64,000 bases of DNA, taken from assembly GCF_010093535.1 (NCBI RefSeq), contig NW_022985223.1:124001-188000 (forward strand), in the 5' to 3' direction. Shown here piece after piece: positions 44,107 to 55,413 of this stretch. Source of the DNA: Lindgomyces ingoldianus (taxonomy: Eukaryota; Ascomycota; Dothideomycetes; Pleosporales; Lindgomycetaceae). The position numbers and the translations under genes are program-made. Below the pieces are notes generated by a model. That model was not told the DNA's origin and did no database searches. It was given only the letters and a program-made list of their open reading frames with translations. Every line of letters starts with the position of its first letter. Position 1 is the stretch's first letter.

Positions 44107-46446
44107 ATGAACGCCATTAACAAGTCCCTCAACTCCTTCAATGAAGCTGTGGGCTCCTCCACCTTCGGGCGCATTTTTCGTCTTGAGGGCTCTGGACATG
44201 TAAGTCTCAGATATTGAGGGAGTTCCTTTTCCAGTGGCTCATACAAACACAGGAAAAAGAAATAAAAAACACCAGATTCACTACAGAGGTCCGCGCAGGG
44301 CTTACAACTTTCTTTACTATGGCATACATCATTGCCGTCAACGTTGGTTTTTCCCTTCCCTCGCGTGAAGCTAGTACTGACGTCCGCAGGCCTCAATCTT
44401 GGCAGACACAGGAGGTAACTGTGTCTGCAACGACACCACGGGCAAAGACCCGATATGTGCTGTAAACGAGGAGTATTCATCATGCGTTCGAGGTCGGTGA
44501 TTCTGCGTCCGTTCCACTGCATCAACTAACCCCGCTTGCAGACATGAATCGCTCTCTAATCACTGCGACGGCCGCCATCTCTGGTTTCAGTTCTTTTTTG
44601 TTTGGGTTTTTAACCAACATGCCCGTGTGTCTTGCGTAAGTCGCTTAATTGGATTCATATTTTCTCCGCAACCCCTGCTAATCGCTACCGCAGGCCGGGC
44701 ATGGGGTTGAATGCATACTTTGCCTATCAAGTCGTCGGTTTTCACGGCACCGGCATGATCTCCTACAACCTTGCTCTCACTGCAGTCTTCGTTGAAGGGT
44801 TTATCTTCATCTTCTTGTCACTGATCGGCATGCGTCAGTGGCTAGTAAAGATTATTCCTTCATCATTGAAGATTGCCAGCGCTTGCGGTATCGGGTTGTT
44901 TCTTTCAGAAATTGGCCTAAGCTACTCCGCCGGCATAGGCGCAGTCACTGGCTCTGCCGCGACTCCCCTTGAGATCGCCGGCTGTACAGAACAGTACATG
45001 GACGAAAACGGGTTCTGCACGAGTCATAAGATGACCAACCCAAAGGTAAGCCAAATCACTCCGTGGCATCTGATCATATAACGTGGAACATGACCAGGTG
45101 GACTACCTGTTAAAGCCTCTTCGTGACATTAGGAAGAGCATCAACAGGGTGGAAGTTCTTGTCCTAAACCACCCCTGTCGTGTTCCGCATTAGGTGATAA
45201 GATGCACGAATGCAGGCTAAATTCACTGCATGCTAACCGGCGACCAGATGTGGGTAGGCATCTTCTGCGGGGGAGTTTTCACAGCCTATCTTATGACATT
45301 CAAGGTCAAGAGCGCCATGATTGCGGGTATTGCGTTGGTTTCTATTATTTCCTGGCCGTAAGCATTCTTCCTGCAAGTGATGGTTTCAGGAGCGACCCGG
45401 CTGACATTCACCCAGACGAGGAACCTCGATCTCGTACTTTCCCCACGACCATGCTGGCGATGACCGCTGGGACTTTTTTAAGAGAGTTGTCAACTTCCAT
45501 CCAATCGATGATACACTCAATGTGCTGGACTGGGATGTCGGGAAAAACCCGTCCCATTTCATCCTCGCTCTTTTCACTTTCCTTTATGTCGACATTATTG
45601 ACTGCACGGCGACGTTGTTCAGCATGGCCCGATTCAGTGGGGTGGTTGATCCAGAGTCTGGAGATTTCCCCAGATCGACCCTTGCCTACTGCACTGATGC
45701 GTTCTGCATCTCCATAGGTGCTTTGCTTGGCTGCTCCCCCGTTACGGCTTTTATTGAGTCCGGAGCGGGTATCGCCGAGGGTGGCAAGACTGGGTTGACA
45801 GCCATGACCTGCGGCATCTGCTTTTTCATTTCTATGTGTTTTGCACCTATTTTTGCTTCGATTCCACCGTGGGCTACTGGATGCACTCTTATCTTGGTAA
45901 GTCGTACACCTCCATTAGTCAACCCTGCAGACTCTCTAACCACAACCACAGGTTGGCTGTCTGATGATGCGCCAAATCGTCAACGTGAACTGGCGATACA
46001 TTGGGGATGCTCTACCCGCATTCGTCACGGTCATGTTCATTCCGTTTGGCTACAGCGCTGCCTACGGGTTGATTGCAGGGCTCATGACATATGTATCCCT
46101 CAATGGACTTGTGTGGGCCACGAAATTTATCTCTCGTGGTTACATCGTCCCCGATGATGCAGACCACCAGGAGTATTGGAGCAGTAGGTCTTATTTTTGA
46201 CAACGCTCGCGTAACAAGAAGGCTAACAGTATCTCCGTAGTCAAGCCACATGGCCGACTTCCCTGGTTCATCACTGCCCCTAAAGCATTGGCCGCCCACT
46301 TCGGACACGGAGATTCTCGAAAGGATTCTGCATCCATAAAGAGTGGTGAGTCGCAGGAGCACTTCCGGGGAGAGTCCAAAGACTCGAACCAGGAACTCGA
46401 CACCGTCGTCGTCGTCCCAAGAGGCGAGAAGATGTTAAGGCAGTAA
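44107..46446 (+). CDS. azgA: AzgA-type purine (adenine/guanine/hypoxanthine) permease
   Basis: Proton-coupled plasma-membrane purine importer of the NCS2/AzgA family. Nine exons: 44107-44199, 44253-44342, 44390-44492, 44542-44635, 44694-45045, 45248-45357, 45416-45896, 45952-46183, 46241-46446; 586 residues. The N-terminus SSTFGRIFRLEGSGH and TTFFTMAYIIAVNASIL are AzgA hallmarks, followed by PGMGLNAYFAYQVVG and multiple membrane helices (e.g. GIALVSIISWP, TAMTCGICFFISMCFAPIFA); a cytoplasmic acidic tail ends the protein. Intron 5 (45046-45247, 202 nt) is four times longer than the others because it contains hairpin element B; its splice sites are normal (GTAAGC...CTAACC...CCAG). Confidence 0.93.
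45066..45205. repeat. Hairpin element B, inside an intron
   Basis: Imperfect palindrome of 140 bp in intron 5 of azgA. Arms 45066-45101 and 45169-45205 read GCATCTGATCATATAACGTG...GAACATGACCAGG and, inverted, GCATCTTATCACCTAATGCG...GAACACGACAGG. Inner stems (CCTGTT/AACAGG and CCTCTTC/GAAGAG) continue the hairpin. Without it the intron would be 62 nt. It shares arm sequence and plus-strand orientation with element A. Confidence 0.75.
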
Positions 46447-47300
46447 GATGTGAGAAGAAACCACCTGAGCAATGACCGCGATCTTGTAATGTAGGGTGGG
46501 AGGATTGATTGTGATTTTAGGCGGGAATGTTTGTGATTATTTAGCGCTGTATACATTCACTACAGATATTTTCTTCACTCCATCTTCTCAACATGCAGTC
46601 ACCTGAGTTCCAGTCATCGCACTCGCAGATTTGACACCGGCAGATATAGTTCACTCTGAGATAGAGTTTGGCGGTACATGATTTGATTCGCAGGAACTGC
46701 TTATCCGTCACTAATGCTCAGTCGAAGAACCTGTTGAAAGACGGCTTCCCCTCCACCTGAACTGAAAATTGGTAGCGTTCAACGGTAAACGAGAAAGTGG
46801 TGGGTTAAAACGCACATCGCGTGTAACCTCTCTGCGTCTGCACAAGGTCGAAAGTTTGGTTCATAGCTGGGGCCAGAATCCCTCGCGCTGCCTGGACATG
46901 CAGGAAAGGTAAGACTCCACGTGAACAATTTTCCTGCGCCGTCTATCGTTTATCACATCGGAAGCATGAACTTGAAACGAGCACGATGCAGGCCTTTCGA
47001 CTCGACAGGTGTTCAGCAGCCTTGCAAACAGTGGCAGTACGGGGGTTTGACCAGCGGAGGAGCTAAAATGATGTGCGTCCATGTGGGGTCGATTCTCCTC
47101 CATGTCTCCATGGCTCCTGGCTCATCTAGGATCAACCTACCGCCTTGCCGTCACGCCGTTTCACGATCGAGGGACGGTTTTTTAGCCTTCACGAATAATG
47201 CCGAACATGAATTGCTGCCCGAGGCAAGAAAGTTTCGAATCGAATAAGTTTAATATTTGTTTGTCATCGTTGACTGTCGATAGCCGAAAAAAGGATACCA
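46447..47300. other. Intergenic azgA-SDR
   Basis: Convergent 3' flanks. No gene seen. Confidence 0.5.
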
Positions 47301-48265
47301 CTAACAGAGCATGCCCCCGTCAATTAGATACACCGACCCAGTGGTGAAGCTACTGTCCTCGGAAAGCAGGAACAGAACTAGCTTAGCAATCTCATCAGGC
47401 CTCGCCCTTCGACCTAGAACATTATCGTTTGGGAGTTGGAAGCCAAGTTCGGCATCAAGTTTCTCCATCATAGGAGTCTGCACAAATCCACTGCATGTCG
47501 ATGCTGCAGATTAGTGAAATGTGCTCTCACGGCAACAATCTGAAACAGCCGAGAGCGAAAGAGGAGGTGGGGCAAACGGAGAGAGGGGGGGGACGGCAGA
47601 AACACCCGTCGGTGACGACTTACGGCGCAATTGCATTTATCCTTATCCCAAACTTCGACTCCTCGCGAGCTGCAGCTTTTGTGATTCCTATCACGGCAAA
47701 CTTACTCGCGCAGTAGACGGAGCAAGAGGGTTTCCCAACAAGGCCGGTAATACTAGCTGCGTTTACAATGGAGCCCGCTTCCCTCATGTTTCGGAGCTCT
47801 GCTGACATGCAATTGAAGACTCCCTTAACATTGATGGCAAAGACTGCATCGTAATCTGCGGAGTCGTGGTCGCGCACTGTGCCCAGGTGACCAGAAATGC
47901 CCGCGAGATTGGCGGCGCCTATTCGCATTTTCAGTTAACGTCCAACTCTCTTCCTCTCCGTCTCCTGCCCCTGCCAAGGTTATTATCTTCTGGAGAGAAA
48001 ACTCACCGTCCAAGGGCCGATTGAAGTGCTTCACGGTATCACTAACCCAGGCTTCCGCCTCATCTCTCTCCCGCAAGTCGACCCGCTTCCAGAACACCAA
48101 CGTGCCGTTATCCGTCAACTCTTTTGCGAAATGTTGCACAGCTTCTCCATTAATGTCAGCCAGGGAAAGGAGAGCCCCTTTTTTAGAAAGATGCGAAGCA
48201 GTGGCGCGTCCGATGCCGGATGCTGCGCCTGTGATGGCGATAAGCTGGCCTGTGAGAGATGACAT
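47301..48265 (-). CDS. Short-chain dehydrogenase/reductase
   Basis: Classical NAD(P)-dependent SDR. Three exons (48265-48007, 47918-47624, 47490-47301) give 247 residues, the usual size. Cofactor loop TGAASGIG at about 12-19, LADI (acidic end of β2, suggesting NAD preference), NLAG for the usual NNAG, catalytic Ser in [15 protein letters not shown] (Tyr-x3-Lys), and the APGFVQTP segment, which is formed across intron 2 and fixes its acceptor. Introns are 47919-48006 (88 nt) and 47491-47623 (133 nt). Substrate unknown. Confidence 0.9.
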
Positions 48266-49566
48266 TGCTGGGAATTGGGAAAGTAAAATCTGAAGAGCGG
48301 AGAGGCAAGTTTGGGATTCTACGTTCGGGATTCTACTTGCCTTCTCGTCTTTTCTATTTCGCTGTTTCTTCTACCAACCCCGCTCTGTGACACTCTATCC
48401 CAACGGCTTTGCTAGGGGAGCCGATGTCAAAACCATCAAAGAGACGCCCATTTCTCTAAGAACAATGATTCACGAACACAACATTAAAGCATAGATAGTA
48501 GCTTCTTTAACGTCGTCGTCACTACCGCAGAACACAGGACTCTCTTGCCGACTTTACCGACAATTGAGCAAACAGCTCTTCTTGTACAGCGCAATCGCCT
48601 CGTACTCACCGCATCGCCCTGACACTAGAAATTCGTGACGAAGAAGCTTGCAGCTACCACGAGGCTGCTGTGTCTTGCCGCACCATCAAGCTCTCACAAT
48701 CATCTGACCTCTTGTCTGATTTCCAAACATGTCTCTTCACGCCCATTAACAACCAAATCCAACCCAACACACTCCTAGATCAACCAAAAAACTCCGCGAG
48801 CAAACTTCCACCCATCTCCTGACTTACCAAATCTATTTCCGTCCCCTCTCACTCGTTGCACAGCTTTCCAACTCTTGAGCAACCTTCCAGAAAGTCAGGA
48901 CGCCAGTCTACTTCCCTGGAATTCCTTTCATCTCGGCTATGCAACCGTAGGAATGTCGTGTTATGTGTACGATGCAGTACGGTGCCGCAAGGCGTTTTTC
49001 GTGCCTCACGCTACTAATCTGCGGTGTTATGCGTGGCTGCCGCTCGCTGGCCGTTAGGAGGGAGGCGGTGAAGCCTGAATAAGAGGTGAAGGATCAGCTC
49101 ACTCTAGATGCAGAGTTTGAGATCTTATGCTTGTGCTTGTTCTTGAGCTTGGTGTTTTTATTGACGAGATGGGGGATCACCCCTTAGAGAAGTAGAACAT
49201 CCGCTAGCTGACCGTTGCCTTGTATAGGGAGAGGTACATTCCAGAGATCAGTGGATACGGAGGGGCCGACAATGAGGTCAGAGCACGTTTTTGTGACCGG
49301 CATTGTGTGTGCGCGCCTGCTAAGAAGCTTGGAATGGTGAGATGGACCGATGGGAATGTGTGGGATAGGGGTGGACACAAAGAATACAGCTAGTGGTTTG
49401 TTATAGAGTCGAATGATGTCTGTTGCGGAGGCAAGCCATTTTTTCAGAACCATCAGTCATATATAATCCGTCGTCATATCTGCCTGCCGACTCCTTTTCG
49501 AGGTGACACACCATCTGCTTTCTATCTTGTCCCATCAAACACCAAATATCCTCAGAACCCAACAGA
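48266..49566. promoter_or_regulatory. Divergent intergenic region
   Basis: 1.3 kb between SDR and the small Zn2Cys6 gene starts. C/T- and CA-rich around 48700-48870. No gene or repeat recognised. Confidence 0.4.
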
Positions 49567-50476
49567 ATGTTTCCTCCCTCGGTCTCCAGAGAAGCGCGCC
49601 ACACCGCCTGCGCGCGGTGTCGAGAGCGAAAAGTACGCTGTGATGGCGAAAAACCAGGATGTCGACGCTGCCAACGTCACGGCCAAGATTGTCGGTATAT
49701 CATGGGCAGGAAGCAGCGGAGTAAGAGTGATTGGATACGGTATTTGAGGACGTTCACAACTCAACCACCTGGTATGATAGTGTCATGATTGAGAAGTGGA
49801 GCGTTGCACTTTTGGCTGACTGTGATGTAGGGAAGGTACTAGCGACATCCACGTCAATTCTAAAGGAGGAAACGGATGGAGGCCATGAGGTATGTGGCCA
49901 CGAGCAGGAAATACCCTTCTTTCCCTATCCCTCACCGACTCCGTACTATATCCCTGGAATGGAACCTGTTTCGGAAACATGCAACAGCCTCAACGACTCC
50001 GATATCTGGACCTCAGAGATCTATTCCACTCCGGTAGTAACTGACGACTGCTTGGATCCGGAGCTTTTCAAATCACCCCCAACAATGAATTCAACGCATA
50101 CCGGGCTGAATCCCGCAGCCTATCGTAACATAAACACTCAAGGCCATGAAGCGCTCTCCGCATATGGTCAAGTTCAGAATCGGTTCGATACAGCCATTTC
50201 GAATATTTCGTCAGCCGTCTCATTCCATGGATATGAGTTGCTCAATTCGTAGGCACCCCTTGCCCGTATCATATCCCCATCTCAGTCCCATCTCCATCGA
50301 CTCACTATTGATAATATAGCTCTTTACCTTATCCCACAAACTCAACGCATACAGCGACTACTACTACCATAGCCCCCTTGGATTGGAATAAACTCTACCT
50401 CATGCCCTCACCGTCGCTTTCATCTTCGTCTTTTGACCAGACTTCTTTGTACACCTCTGCTCCGATGGACATATAG
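49567..50476 (+). CDS. Small Zn2Cys6 DNA-binding protein
   Basis: Three exons: 49567-49720, 49831-50248, 50320-50476; 242 residues. The cluster is complete: Cys15, 18, 25, 32, 35 and 42 in ACARCRERKVRCDGEKPGC and RRCQRHGQDC. The remainder is Pro/Ser/Thr-rich and lacks the usual large fungal regulatory domain, so it is a short regulator. The 110 nt first intron and the last exon (SSLPYPTNSTHT...APMDI) are inferred from phase and codon quality. Without the last splice the product would stop at 50252. Divergent from the SDR gene; a regulatory link is possible but unproven. Confidence 0.75.
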
Positions 50477-50909
50477 CAGCCCGATAAGCCTCGCTATTGG
50501 TGAGACAGTGATAATGTCCCTTGTTTGGTGCCTATGGTGGGGCGATATAAAGTAGTTTAAATGTGGGTTGGTCGTTTAATTGAGATACTCCGGAGATTTC
50601 GTGTACTAGTGTTGTGGTTGTTAGATAGCATGTATTTGTTTGGTTGTGGAAAAGATAGTTAATGTACGGGTTTAGTTCGTTGGGCTAAGTTAGTCAAATG
50701 TTTCGATTCCTTGATATATTTAGAAATACAATCCCGTTGGTGATGCACAGCATGTGAGGAAGTGGGGCACGGGCCTCGAATCCTTCATCCTTCATCCGTC
50801 CTACAAATCTGCATTTCTATATTCCTACAGCGGTAGTCTAACCGCCTCACACCAAACTTCACTTTAACTAACTCACATATCCTCATTTGCCGCCACACCA
50901 TCTCAGAAT
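50477..50909. other. Intergenic
   Basis: Convergent 3' flanks of the small Zn2Cys6 gene and the TLC-type gene. Nothing recognised. Confidence 0.5.
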
Positions 50910-52051
50910 CTACTGAGCTTTCTTAACAAACCCATTCGTCTCCCTAACCACCTTTCCCTTCACCTTCCGGCTTTCACCTTGCTTATCCCTCGGAACAAAC
51001 CTCTTCCTAACCGCCTTAATCATCTGCGCAAACCAATAAAAGTTCAAAAAACTCAATGCCGTATTTCCCACAAGATACACACTCACCAACCACATAGGCA
51101 ACTCCCCAATCCCACACCCAGTGACATCTACCCCTCCCCCCTCTCTCCTATCACTCCCCCTACCATCACACTTCCCCCCGTCCACCCCCTTCATCCCCAT
51201 CTCCCTCATCATCTCCCCCCTCAATTGATTATCCCCCACCGTCAATGCCGTCCAAATATCCGAATATATCAACACACTCTGATAGGTACCCCACACCAAC
51301 CGACACATAAAGAAAGAGACCAGCAAGGCAATACCGTTATAGAGTTGGAGCCTCGAGCCCGTGGCGCCGAGTTTATCGCAGAACCAGTGGATATTTAGAA
51401 ACGGGGTTGAGAGCTCGTAGAGTACGAAGGAGAGGCCATAGTAGTTGCCAAAGGGACGCTATAAGCCACCCAAACTTTAGCTTGAAATTCACCAACAGAC
51501 TCAACTCAGGAACGACCCCCTTTCAACCACCGATGAAAATGACAGCAAGGGAGAGGAAAAGATGCATTACTCACAAACCCAATCATCGTAACACTTAACG
51601 CGCCTACCGCGTGCACCGCTGCACTCACTCCCGCCACATCTATAAACCTCACACTAACCCACAAATCCCACAAAAAATACCCCGCCGCAAACCCTTGCAC
51701 CATCCCCTGCGCCCCAGTATACCCCCAAAGCCTCCCCCTCCAATCCATCCCCTCCCTCTCTTTATCGCTCAAAATAACCCACAGCGCCGCGGAATTGATG
51801 AACAGCGCTTGCACCATAGACACCCAGTGCATGTCCCAGTTGAGCCGCGTGCGGCGGGAGAATGAGGCGTAGGTCCTGGGGACGAGGAGCTTGGATAGGG
51901 TCGGGGAGATGAAGGTGAGCAGGATGTGGTACCAAAGGTAGCCGAGGAGGAGTTCATGGATGTGGTTGGGGAGGGTGGTGAGGCCGAGTTTTTGGGCGAC
52001 GGGGGTTGTGAGGGTGATTAGGAAGACAGGTGCGGGGAGGGGATCGCGCAT
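50910..52051 (-). CDS. TLC-domain membrane protein
   Basis: Two exons (52051-51575, 51458-50910; intron 116 nt) give 341 residues. Multiple hydrophobic segments with TLC (TRAM-LAG1-CLN8) features: LNWDMHWVSMVQALFI, GYFLWDLWVSVRF, AVHAVGALSVTMIGF, then FGNYYGLSFVLYELSTPFLN with NIHWFC, and a last helix SVYLVGNTALSFLNFYWF before a basic tail (RKRFVPRDKQ). The start is the ATG at 52051 (MRDPLPAP); no ATG exists further upstream in frame. TLC proteins act in ER/membrane lipid handling; without the Lag1 motif, ceramide synthase activity is unlikely. Confidence 0.85.
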
Positions 52052-52685
52052 TTTGGATTGCGCTGGGTTGGATTGTCTGACTTTTTTTGACCGCCGTTCG
52101 TCCACAACTCTCTCAACTGCAGGAGGAAGCTTGGGTGTGGCTGAGTGTTCGATCAAGGTGGGATGTGGTTTCAAGGAAAGATGAGAATTAAGAGAAGCCT
52201 AGTATTCCATCGAGGGATAAACATCATCAAGAGGAGATCATGTGCATTCTGGCCTGCAGATGTAGATGCAGGCGGGCATTTGTTCGCGTGTGTTGATGTT
52301 TGAAGGGTCCAGGTTGAATGTTTGAGAGGCGACTCGGAACCGACTCATTCCGTAATCGATCCCTGATCCCTGAAACCGAGAGTGGGGCAGGGGCGTCTTG
52401 CTTGTGCTGGGATACTTCACCAAGACAGTGCAAAAATGAACGTGTGTTCTTTGGATAAGGTTGTACATATTTTTCCTACTCGGGTCTGCAGAGAGACATG
52501 TCCTTTAGAGTAGAGGAGTTGCAGAGAATGACTTCGCATCTCGCATTGAAAGGGTATATGATAGGGTATCAGGGTAGACATTACCCAAGAGTCGCCCTCA
52601 TCGCTGAACTATTGTACAAGCATCTTCACCCCGCCCACAACTGCCTTCAGATCATCTCGGCATCGATCGGGACGACCTACACAGT
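52052..52685. other. Intergenic
   Basis: Upstream of the TLC gene and downstream of CUS2, both on the minus strand. Nothing recognised. Confidence 0.45.
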
Positions 52686-53958
52686 CTAGTCCGAGTCCGA
52701 GTCCGCAACCCACTCCACCTGATCATACTTCTTGCTCTTCTGGAACATTGGCTTGTGCTCAGCAACAACCGACTCGAGCTGCTGGCCGCCATAGAATCTG
52801 CCGTCCGTATTCATGATGAAACCCTCAGTGGAGGCGGTAGATTGGAATCGCACTGTGACGATGCCGTCCGGCTCCTTGTCGTACAAGACAACGTTGGTCA
52901 CAGGTCCATGTTTTTCAGCTTCCTCGCGCAAATCTTGCTTAATGTCTAGAATTAGAGCTGGGTTCTCTTCGATCTCCTCGAGCGTGAAGGCGTGTTTGAC
53001 GATGACGATCTTTTTGTGTTTGTTCTCCTTTTTCTCGTCGACTGGTAGCTCCTTCAGGATCTCCTCGTCTTCTGACCAATCGTTGACTTCACTAATTCAA
53101 ATGAGTTTCGTCGACTCAACGAGGGACACTAACACATACCGTTCCATAGCAGCCCGGTTCTGAACCTGCGCCTTCTTGGCCATGCCCTTGAGCTGGGCAA
53201 TCTCGTTTTTCTTGTACGACATGTCTGCTTCTTGGATGTGCATGATCTCCCCGCCACCGATTCGAAGTGGCTGCTCATCGAGCATTCGTAGCGCCTGCGC
53301 AATGGATTCTTTCCTGAAGAAGACCACCAAAGCCTCGCCTTTGAACTTGCCGTCATCGCCGTTGTATAGCTTGATGCGCTTGTTGCCATCGGTGCCAACA
53401 GCAATCATCCCGCAATACCGGCTGAAGACGTCGTCGATCTCGTCGGCGGTTGCGTCAAGTGGGAGTCCGGTAACATAGACAGCCTTATTCTCAGCCTTAA
53501 GCTTCTTCTTGCCGTCCTGTGAAGCCTGGCGTCAGCGAACGTACAATGACCAGGCGCATTGTTGAAACTCACCGGTCCAGGCGATCCCGCTTTGCGCTTC
53601 TTGCCTTTCTTCTGTTTGGTATTCTCGGCGACAGGCTGCGCTCCGCCATCCCTCGATTGCTCTGTCACGGAATCGTCCGGGGCGTTGGGGTCACTGGGTT
53701 TCTCCACCTAGCGCAATCATTAGCATCCTTCGACTCTACAAAGCAGTCTCAACAACATAAAGTGGGCATGTAACCCACCTTTGAAATCCATGTACTGCTC
53801 TCCTCATTCCAGATCCACTCTTTGCCTCGCTCGTCTACTAGATGGTACTTTCCGTCGCCCGTATTGGCAAAACACCTCTCATCGTTCTCGAATTTGGTTT
53901 CATCCTCCGGAAATGGAGAGGTGTCCGGATGATCCTCGCTTCGGTAGACCAAGGCCAT
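52686..53958 (-). CDS. CUS2: U2 snRNP assembly factor Cus2 (Tat-SF1-like)
   Basis: Two-RRM protein that helps U2 snRNA folding and prespliceosome formation. Four exons: 53958-53779, 53707-53573, 53516-53140, 53091-52686; 365 residues. N-terminal WEWN-type region (KEWIWNEESSTWISK), a basic linker (KQKKGKKRKAG), RRM1 at about 120-205 (AVYVTGLPLDATADEI, FKGEALVVFFRKES), and the UHM-type RRM2 at about 260-350 (KKIVIVKHAFTLEE, GRFYGGQQLE). It ends in an acidic tail (EWVADSDSD). Introns are 71, 56 and 48 nt, all in phase. Confidence 0.93.
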
Positions 53959-54474
53959 TTCTGTTAGTCACTTGTTGTTAGCGCAGATCAATGGGTAAGT
54001 TGACAGTTTTTATGCGCTGGCGCACTCAAGTGTAGTGATGCTGTGGTGTGGTTTGTATGTTTCGTGCCGTCGCCAGGTTGTGAAGCTGTACTATGCACAG
54101 ACCAGGCGCTAAAGGGTGGCAGAATTGGGCAGAACCGGGCGGGTCGGTGAGCGGTGAGGAGATCTACCAACGCGTCTTGGCAATCTATGCTCCTATCAAA
54201 ACGGACGCAGTGGAAAATATCTATGTCGAAGGATGTTAGGTTGTTTATATTTATACTTCAATTTGGATAGCCAGTCAAAAAGAGGCTAGGTTTCGTCACA
54301 TTGTGGATTGAATTCCTTGTCAATTATGTACCCATCCATCGCATTAGCTAGCTGGGGAAAATACCCCAGAGACATTCCAGATCAGACATGAGCATGTTCC
54401 ATTCTCGTAAAGACCTTTGCCAAACGCCGATATGCTACCGCAAGGCCAGAATAGAAAAGTTGAGATTTGTTCTC
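53959..54474. other. Intergenic CUS2 upstream
   Basis: CUS2 promoter and 3' flank of the SOD gene. Nothing recognised. Confidence 0.45.
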
Positions 54475-55413
54475 TTAGACAAGCAGCATTACTACTGTAC
54501 CACCAACCAAAGCACTAGCTCCGGCCAACAGCTTTGCCCCGCTGTTGGACTGTGCTGGTGCACTTGGGCTGGGTGGGGTAGCAGTCGCGCTCGCATGGCC
54601 ACTTTCATCAGCACCGCTGTTTGGACCACCAGTTCCGGTAGCTGTGGCCGAGACACCAAGAGTGGCGTTCTGGACGACAGTTGTTGGGAGAGCGTAGCCA
54701 GATGATGGGCTGACCGGTGGAATTGGATTCTCGGAACCTATCGCGATCGTCGTGAAGTTGGCGCAGGAAATGCGTGTCTTGTTTGCAAGATGAACAACGA
54801 CTGACAGATTGCCGAAGAAAGCTGGGTTGGTCGGGATGGTGGACGAGTAGAGGTCGGTGTAGCTATTGCCCCATTAGGTTAGTCCACGGACAGAACAGCT
54901 GTTGAGATGTTGACTTACGCGTTAGAGTAAGCAGTACCATTGAATTTGCCGTACTTGCCACTGAGGTCTCCAGTCTGGCACTGTTGCTTCAGAGCTGGGT
55001 CGCATGGTGGCGTCTCTCCCCGCTTGTACGGGTCAAGGTGGGCACCAGTACCAGTGCAGTTGCCATCCGCAGGAACCGGCTTCTCATGGATGTGGTACAC
55101 TGTGAGCATGCTGTTAGAGGAAGTCACAGACGTTTAGGCTCTTTCAATGCTTACTGAACGGACCGCCCTCAGTGGGAAGACCAGAAAGGGCAACCTGGAA
55201 CAGAACACCTTTGCCATCAGGAGACGACGAAGCCGAGATTGAGCCGCGAACGGTGCTGCCCGCCTTCTCTGGAAGAACCGCAAGGTAGGAGGCTCCAATG
55301 GGATTTCCGGTGACCTCAGGAGCGTTGGCAGCAGATGGCGTAGCAGACTGCGCGCTGGCGATAGCGGCAGCACCCAGAACGGCGATGAGGATTGAAAGAA
55401 GCATGCTGCCCAT
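54475..55413 (-). CDS. GPI-anchored Cu-only superoxide dismutase-like protein
   Basis: Secreted SOD5-type enzyme. Three exons (55413-55155, 55099-54919, 54862-54475) give 275 residues. Signal peptide about 1-22 (MGSMLLSILIAVLGAAAIAS-AQ). SOD core about 35-195: VLFQVALSGLPTEGGPFMYH then IHEK (Cu ligands His-x-His), CTGTGAHLDPY, paired cysteines in PPCDPALKQQC, and VVVHLANKTRISCANF. A Ser/Thr/Ala-rich stalk and a hydrophobic end (KLLAGASALVGG...) fit a GPI signal. The zinc-binding loop of Cu,Zn-SOD is short, as in fungal extracellular Cu-only SODs that face host or environmental superoxide. Introns are 55 and 56 nt. Confidence 0.88.
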
